From assembly GCA_015484935.1 (NCBI GenBank), contig WFUQ01000191.1:1-11275 (forward strand): a DNA stretch of 11,275 nt, read 5' to 3'. Shown here in pieces: positions 7,143-11,275 of the stretch. Made by a program: the position numbers and the translations under genes. The stretch's first letter is position 1, and every line of letters starts with the position of its first letter. The notes under the pieces are model-generated. The model was not told where the DNA came from and searched no databases. It worked only from the letters and a program-made list of their open reading frames with translations. This stretch comes from Gammaproteobacteria bacterium (lineage in GTDB: Bacteria; Pseudomonadota; Gammaproteobacteria; SZUA-229).

Positions 7143-10100
7143 TTATTTATAGTTAACCACGCGCTTACCATCCCAACGAGACAGACGGCGTTTACGCGCC
7201 TTCTCGTCGAGTGACTGCAATGCAGATCTATCAACACTGTTAGCACCGGTGTTGCTGTGAACTTTCCAACCGACCAGACCGGCGGCGGCCGCAGCGATGG
7301 TGCCGGAAGATCGTTCCGTATTGTCTGCTGATCCGTCTTCGGCTGGTACATCAGTTTCCGGCTGCTCGTCTGGCTGCACATCTTCTGTCTGTATATCTTC
7401 AGCCGGTTGCTGTGAGTCTTGCTCCGGTTTTTCCAGCTCACCATCATCGACCATCTTGATATCCCATCCTGACTGGATGTAGGAAGGGTCGGTGATGAAT
7501 TTGTTCAGGTCCAGTACCTGCTGGATATCCTGTGGATACCTGAGACCATAGGACTCCATGATCTCGGACAAGGTATCACCGCGCTCCACCTGATGCGTAC
7601 CATGTATGCCTGTCACTGCGATAGACAATTGCGGCACTCTGAGAACCGAGTTACTCAGACTCACGCTAGAAGAACTGTAACGGCTGGCGGATGTACTCGT
7701 CTGTACATTGCCGGCACCAAAGCTACCCACTGCGATACGACGTAACTGGTCGGCAGTCAGGTTGTTGTAGTAATCACTCTGTATCGCGTTGTTCACTTCC
7801 TGGTTTTCGTACAGCGTACCCTGTTCTGATGCCACGATATCCTGTCCATCGACACCCAGGATGACGACACTGGTCACATTGCTCTGTTCATCGAACAATA
7901 TCCTGCCGTAGTAACCGATGATGGTATCGGTGAGGAAGTCGGCATTGAGCACATCACTGCCCTTGCCACCGAACAGGATATCTTCCCCTTCGCCACCGGT
8001 TATCTCATCGAGACCGCCGATGAAGAATGGTTTGGTTTCGATGGAACGCAACACACCGTTGGTGTATTGCGCGATACCGACGTCACCCAGCAACACATCA
8101 CCGCCGGTATCACCACTGATGGTATCCCTGCCCTGTCCACCCATGATCAGATCGACACCGGCACCACCGGTGATGGTATCGTTACCACCCACACTCGGAT
8201 CGATACTGGTGATGAAGACAGGCTGACCGACCGGCCCTGCTGCCAATGGAGTGGTCATGGTCACGTCACCGCTGTCGCCGAAGATGATGTCGTCGCCATC
8301 ACCACCATCGATCGTATCGTTACCGTTATTGCCGATGAGGATATCGACTCCCCCATTGCCCTCGATAATGTCATCGAACTGACTGCCGATGAGGGTATCT
8401 TCATCGCTCTGGTTCAACGCCACGTTCTGTTGTGGCAGGTTGCCGTAGAGTGTGACGGATACCGGAGACAGCGAAGCATCGACATAGTCGCTGCCGCTCT
8501 CGCCGTAGATGGTCAATGTCGGTGCGGGTGTACGACCGCTTATATCAAAGTTATTGACGATGACAGTATCATCACCGGCATCGGCGAAGACTTCGGTATG
8601 ATTGCCCTTGTAAAGATTATTCACCGTGATGAAGTCGTCACCCGAAGTGCCGCGGATAACCAGACCGTTGCTGCTATCGAAGTCACCGTTATCGTCAGTT
8701 CGGTAATAGATGACACCGCTGGACATGCCGGTCACTCTGCCGAACAGCGCACTGCCGGCATCTAACGGGCTGACGATATTATCCTGAATATTCAGCTCGA
8801 TGTTGTCACCACTGGCATCGCCGGTATCGGTGATTTCGATACGGTTAGTCGAACCGGAACCAGCATTGATACGCACCTCGCCGAGCACTGCTTCACTGTT
8901 TGAACCGGCATCACCCACTACGATGTCGTCGTTACCATCACGGGTCTCGATGAAGGTCAGCACATCTGCACTGCTGCCCGCTACCCGCATACTGTCATCA
9001 CCGGCACCGGTGACCACTTCGATATAATCGAGGTTCTGGTAGGTCACTGTGCCACCCATGCCCAGACCACTGACGCTGCTGCCATCAATTTGACCGACCA
9101 GATCAGCGACATTGTTCTGTGCAGATATCTCCAGCAGATCGATGCTGGTATTATCATCGCCACCGTCGATGGTGATATTGGCCGTCAGGCCGGTAAGTGT
9201 TTCGATGTCTGCACCGGTGCCGGTCTGCCCGGTCACATCGCCTATGTGGATCACATCATTACCACCACCGGTACTGAAGGAGGCTTCCTGCAGATAAGCC
9301 GTACTTTCGATGACGATGTTGTTATCGACATCGCCTAACTGCACATCAAGATTATCGAAACCGGCGAAATAGATACTACGGGTTTCACTGACTGCTCCGT
9401 CATCATAGCCATACACGATGGTATCATGCGGTGTATTGATCCAGGCGAGTTCAGCACCGGTGGCATCCGTTGCCACGCCGGTGACAAACGCATTCGGTAC
9501 GGCAACCGTCAAGGTGTCCAGTGCATACACCGACCAACCGACGATCACATCCGGTGCAGAAGAATTGGCGTAACCCACCACTTCGATATCAAATTTATTA
9601 CCGGCACTGTCCGCGACGTTGGCTTCATATGTCTTGGGCCACTCAGGCACTTCGACCGGCACGTTCGCCTGCGGTCTTACCTGCAAGCCATAGACCTGTT
9701 TCATGTAGGCATCGACACCGGCAGCATCGAACGCAACATTCAGTCCTGCCGCAGTGGATTCTGTTGCAAAATTATCGGCACGGAACTCGACCAGTAACTC
9801 ATCGACAAAACCACCGGTACTGTTACCACTGTTATCGACGTTGCTGGTACGTTTATAGATCCAGCTCGCCACCAGCACGCCGTTGTCGGTGCGTGAATAC
9901 GTGTAGTAATTCACCAGTGGATCGATCTGGTTGGCCGCATCACGTCGCCAGGCTTCGTATTTTTCCAGAGCAGAACCGTTCGCATCACTTACGAATGTCT
10001 GACTGAAACCGTCCGCAGTGTCGGTGACATCGATAGAGATCAGCGTGCCTTGCGGGTCAGCCTGCGAATACGTATCCGGTGCATCAGCCCAGCTATAGTT

Positions 10101-11275
10101 GAACACCGCTTGCAGATTTTCCGGTTGATGGGATGGAACCGGTTTATAGACCACGACAGCATCGTTCAGTGCACTGCTGGTAGTCGGATTGAGCAAGGTA
10201 AAATTACTGATGTAATTATCGAATTCAGCCTGGCTGGTGAAGTTATAGATCTTCTGACCGGCAGCCAGGGTCACATCTTCTGTCACCAACGGGTCACCGT
10301 TAAGCATACGGGTCACCAGTCCGGGATTCTTCACCTGATTGTCGCGTCGGATCTGTGAGTACAGGTCACCGGCTATCTGGGAGGCATCGATATAACCGGC
10401 ACTGACCCGTTCATCACCAGCGAACAGATTGCCCAATGTCACCGGATCATTCTCGACCACGAATTCAGCTTTCTCTACCAGCCTGTTGGAGAACAACAGA
10501 TTCTCTGCACCATCATCTGCAAAGGTATTGTCGATGAATATGGAATCGTTACCACCGATATCGGTCAGGCGTACCGGCCCGGCGATGCTGCCGAGATCAC
10601 GACTTTCAGGTAACTGCAGATCGATAGAATACGCTGGCAGTTCGATGTTGTATTGCGGGATCGGAGTGATCTGTTGCGCACTGGTGAACTGGGTGAACGC
10701 AGCATCCAGCGCTTTGGTGTCCGGCGTATTGTAGAAACGACTGGTGATAACATCGCTGTAGAAATCGACAAAATCATTATAGCCGGAATTCAGGTAGATA
10801 AAGTTATATGCCCAGCTGATGGAAGAGAAATACCAGTAGGTGTCGAAGAAATCAAACCACGACTGCAATACGTCCTGCGGCACAGTCTGCGTACCCACCG
10901 GCAATTTGAATTCGGGAAGATAAGTGTTATATCCACGTATCGGTTTGAAATAATCGAAATAATTACTGTTGGTGAAACCGGTGGCAAACTCTCTGACCTG
11001 CTCGAACAACGGCACCTGTTCGACATTGGTCGCAGCAGGGATGTTGATGGTGAACGGCTGTGCCGCACCACCGATGTAGATACTATCGTCACCGCCACCG
11101 GTATTGATCAGCAGCTCCTGACCTGACAGCGTCCCGTACAGATACACATTATCATCACCACCCGCAGTCAATATCATCAACCGTTCGACGCTTTCGATGC
11201 GCGATACATTCAGACCGGCACCGTAGATCTGTTGCACTTCTACACCATCAACAAATTCCGTGAACACATAGAAAT
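7143..11275 (-). CDS. Giant RTX/beta-solenoid protein with C-terminal LysM and unusual tail (5' end outside window)
   Basis: The last 1,376 residues of a longer protein. The frame runs off the window edge, and a GTG at 11267 is internal, not a start. Residue numbers count from that GTG. Order: solenoid repeats with TGxGDD turns (21-67); an insert very rich in Phe, Tyr and Trp (94-180); another solenoid turn (about 228-250); a long unrecognised region (about 265-628); further solenoid repeats (629-930); an RTX calcium-binding block (957-1120); a Ser/Thr-rich linker; a LysM domain (1225-1273, HQVERGDTLSEI to IQSGWDIKMV); an acidic proline-rich linker (1274-1318); a short Ala/Gly hydrophobic segment (1322-1334); and a basic end (KARKRRLSR at 1356-1364, final NYK). 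No cysteine is visible and the protein is strongly acidic, as usual for secreted RTX adhesins. RTX repeats fold on calcium outside the cell, and LysM binds peptidoglycan, so a surface-anchored adhesin or matrix protein is likely. It is the probable substrate of the downstream apparatus. Confidence 0.9.
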   Translation of the reverse strand, partial: FYVFTEFVDGVEVQQIYGAGLNVSRIESVERLMILTAGGDDNVYLYGTLSGQELLINTGGGDDSIYIGGAAQPFTINIPAATNVEQVPLFEQVREFATGFTNSNYFDYFKPIRGYNTYLPEFKLPVGTQTVPQDVLQSWFDFFDTYWYFSSISWAYNFIYLNSGYNDFVDFYSDVITSRFYNTPDTKALDAAFTQFTSAQQITPIPQYNIELPAYSIDLQLPESRDLGSIAGPVRLTDIGGNDSIFIDNTFADDGAENLLFSNRLVEKAEFVVENDPVTLGNLFAGDERVSAGYIDASQIAGDLYSQIRRDNQVKNPGLVTRMLNGDPLVTEDVTLAAGQKIYNFTSQAEFDNYISNFTLLNPTTSSALNDAVVVYKPVPSHQPENLQAVFNYSWADAPDTYSQADPQGTLISIDVTDTADGFSQTFVSDANGSALEKYEAWRRDAANQIDPLVNYYTYSRTDNGVLVASWIYKRTSNVDNSGNSTGGFVDELLVEFRADNFATESTAAGLNVAFDAAGVDAYMKQVYGLQVRPQANVPVEVPEWPKTYEANVADSAGNKFDIEVVGYANSSAPDVIVGWSVYALDTLTVAVPNAFVTGVATDATGAELAWINTPHDTIVYGYDDGAVSETRSIYFAGFDNLDVQLGDVDNNIVIESTAYLQEASFSTGGGNDVIHIGDVTGQTGTGADIETLTGLTANITIDGGDDNTSIDLLEISAQNNVADLVGQIDGSSVSGLGMGGTVTYQNLDYIEVVTGAGDDSMRVAGSSADVLTFIETRDGNDDIVVGDAGSNSEAVLGEVRINAGSGSTNRIEITDTGDASGDNIELNIQDNIVSPLDAGSALFGRVTGMSSGVIYYRTDDNGDFDSSNGLVIRGTSGDDFITVNNLYKGNHTEVFADAGDDTVIVNNFDISGRTPAPTLTIYGESGSDYVDASLSPVSVTLYGNLPQQNVALNQSDEDTLIGSQFDDIIEGNGGVDILIGNNGNDTIDGGDGDDIIFGDSGDVTMTTPLAAGPVGQPVFITSIDPSVGGNDTITGGAGVDLIMGGQGRDTISGDTGGDVLLGDVGIAQYTNGVLRSIETKPFFIGGLDEITGGEGEDILFGGKGSDVLNADFLTDTIIGYYGRILFDEQSNVTSVVILGVDGQDIVASEQGTLYENQEVNNAIQSDYYNNLTADQLRRIAVGSFGAGNVQTSTSASRYSSSSVSLSNSVLRVPQLSIAVTGIHGTHQVERGDTLSEIMESYGLRYPQDIQQVLDLNKFITDPSYIQSGWDIKMVDDGELEKPEQDSQQPAEDIQTEDVQPDEQPETDVPAEDGSADNTERSSGTIAAAAAGLVGWKVHSNTGANSVDRSALQSLDEKARKRRLSRWDGKRVVNYK
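7944..8399 (-). repeat. RTX calcium-binding block with a roughly 60-residue higher-order repeat
   Basis: Nonapeptide-type turns such as NGGVDILIG, NNGNDTIDG, GDGDDIIFG, GGAGVDLIMG and GGEGEDILFG occupy residues 957-1108 of the visible protein. They are interrupted at regular points: a segment that starts GDxG, passes through a short beta stretch containing S-I (ITSID; RSIET) and returns to GGNDTITGG or GGLDEITGG. The GDxG starts lie at residues 997 and 1061, with a degraded copy (GYYG) at 1118, giving periods of 64 and 57 residues. The turns are expected to bind calcium in a parallel beta-roll. Confidence 0.85.
8538..9182 (-). repeat. Two tandem beta-solenoid units of about 100-120 residues
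   Basis: Residues 696-797 and 798-910 align with each other in outline. Each begins with a strand and a Gly/Asp turn (NITIDGGDD; RINAGSGS). Each passes a G-rich turn with an aromatic strand (GLGMGGTVTYQN; VTGMSSGVIYY), then TGAGDDSMRV or GTSGDDFITV, then DGNDDIVVG or DAGDDTVIV. The second half of this unit also occurs at 11067-11207 and 9240-9383, so at least four copies exist in the window, divergent in sequence. These turns resemble RTX turns but occur singly, spaced by other strands. Confidence 0.6.

Noticed and set aside
8067..8765. A 232-codon open frame on the plus strand, opposite the RTX gene
   Set aside because: It lies wholly antisense to a clear protein with RTX turns. Its product is low-complexity (I, D, T, V-rich), as expected from reverse-reading Gly/Asp repeats, and it has no recognisable domain.
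10653..11126. A 157-codon open frame on the plus strand
   Set aside because: Antisense to the aromatic-rich and repeat part of the giant protein; no recognisable motif.
11265..11267. GTG at 11267 as the start of the RTX protein
   Set aside because: The frame stays open to the window end, and the protein begins in the middle of a solenoid repeat with no signal; the gene is simply cut.

Overview
The window is one stretch of a tightly packed gene cluster in which every real gene lies on the minus strand, so transcription runs from high to low coordinates. Both ends are cut by the window. The host is Gram-negative: there is a periplasmic adaptor with a signal peptide, inner-membrane HlyD-type adaptors and a giant cysteine-free RTX protein. 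The protein styles suggest a proteobacterium, most likely a gammaproteobacterium, but no marker gene is present to prove it. There are no RNA genes, insertion sequences, CRISPR arrays or long non-coding gaps; the longest gap is 48 bases.

In transcription order: (1) the 3' part of a giant acidic extracellular protein (11275-7143). It has beta-solenoid repeats, an aromatic-rich insert, an RTX calcium-binding block, a LysM domain and an unusual acidic/hydrophobic/basic C-terminal tail. (2) A small DUF3467 protein (7094-6738). (3) A cytoplasmic GAF-type sensor region fused through one membrane helix to a periplasmic HlyD-type adaptor (6723-4861). (4) A PqqD-like domain fused to a site-2-protease-type M50 membrane metalloprotease and then to another HlyD adaptor (4861-2720). 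(5) A short SecA-like ATPase that keeps the motor domains but lacks most of the C-terminal third of SecA (2717-714). (6) The N-terminal part of a third adaptor with a signal peptide (680-1).

Genes 3-5 are joined by a 1-base overlap and a 2-base gap, and genes 2-3 and 5-6 by 14 and 33 bases, so genes 2-6 look like one operon. The giant protein sits 48 bases upstream of gene 2 with no convincing terminator between them. My main inference is that this is a dedicated export and cell-envelope display system. The SecA-like motor and three adaptors would handle the giant RTX/LysM protein. The PqqD-like domain could recognise a peptide tag, the M50 domain could cleave or hold a membrane segment, and the GAF domains could gate the process. 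No ABC transporter, RND pump or outer-membrane channel is visible, so this is not a textbook type I system as far as the window shows. The remaining parts may lie beyond either end.
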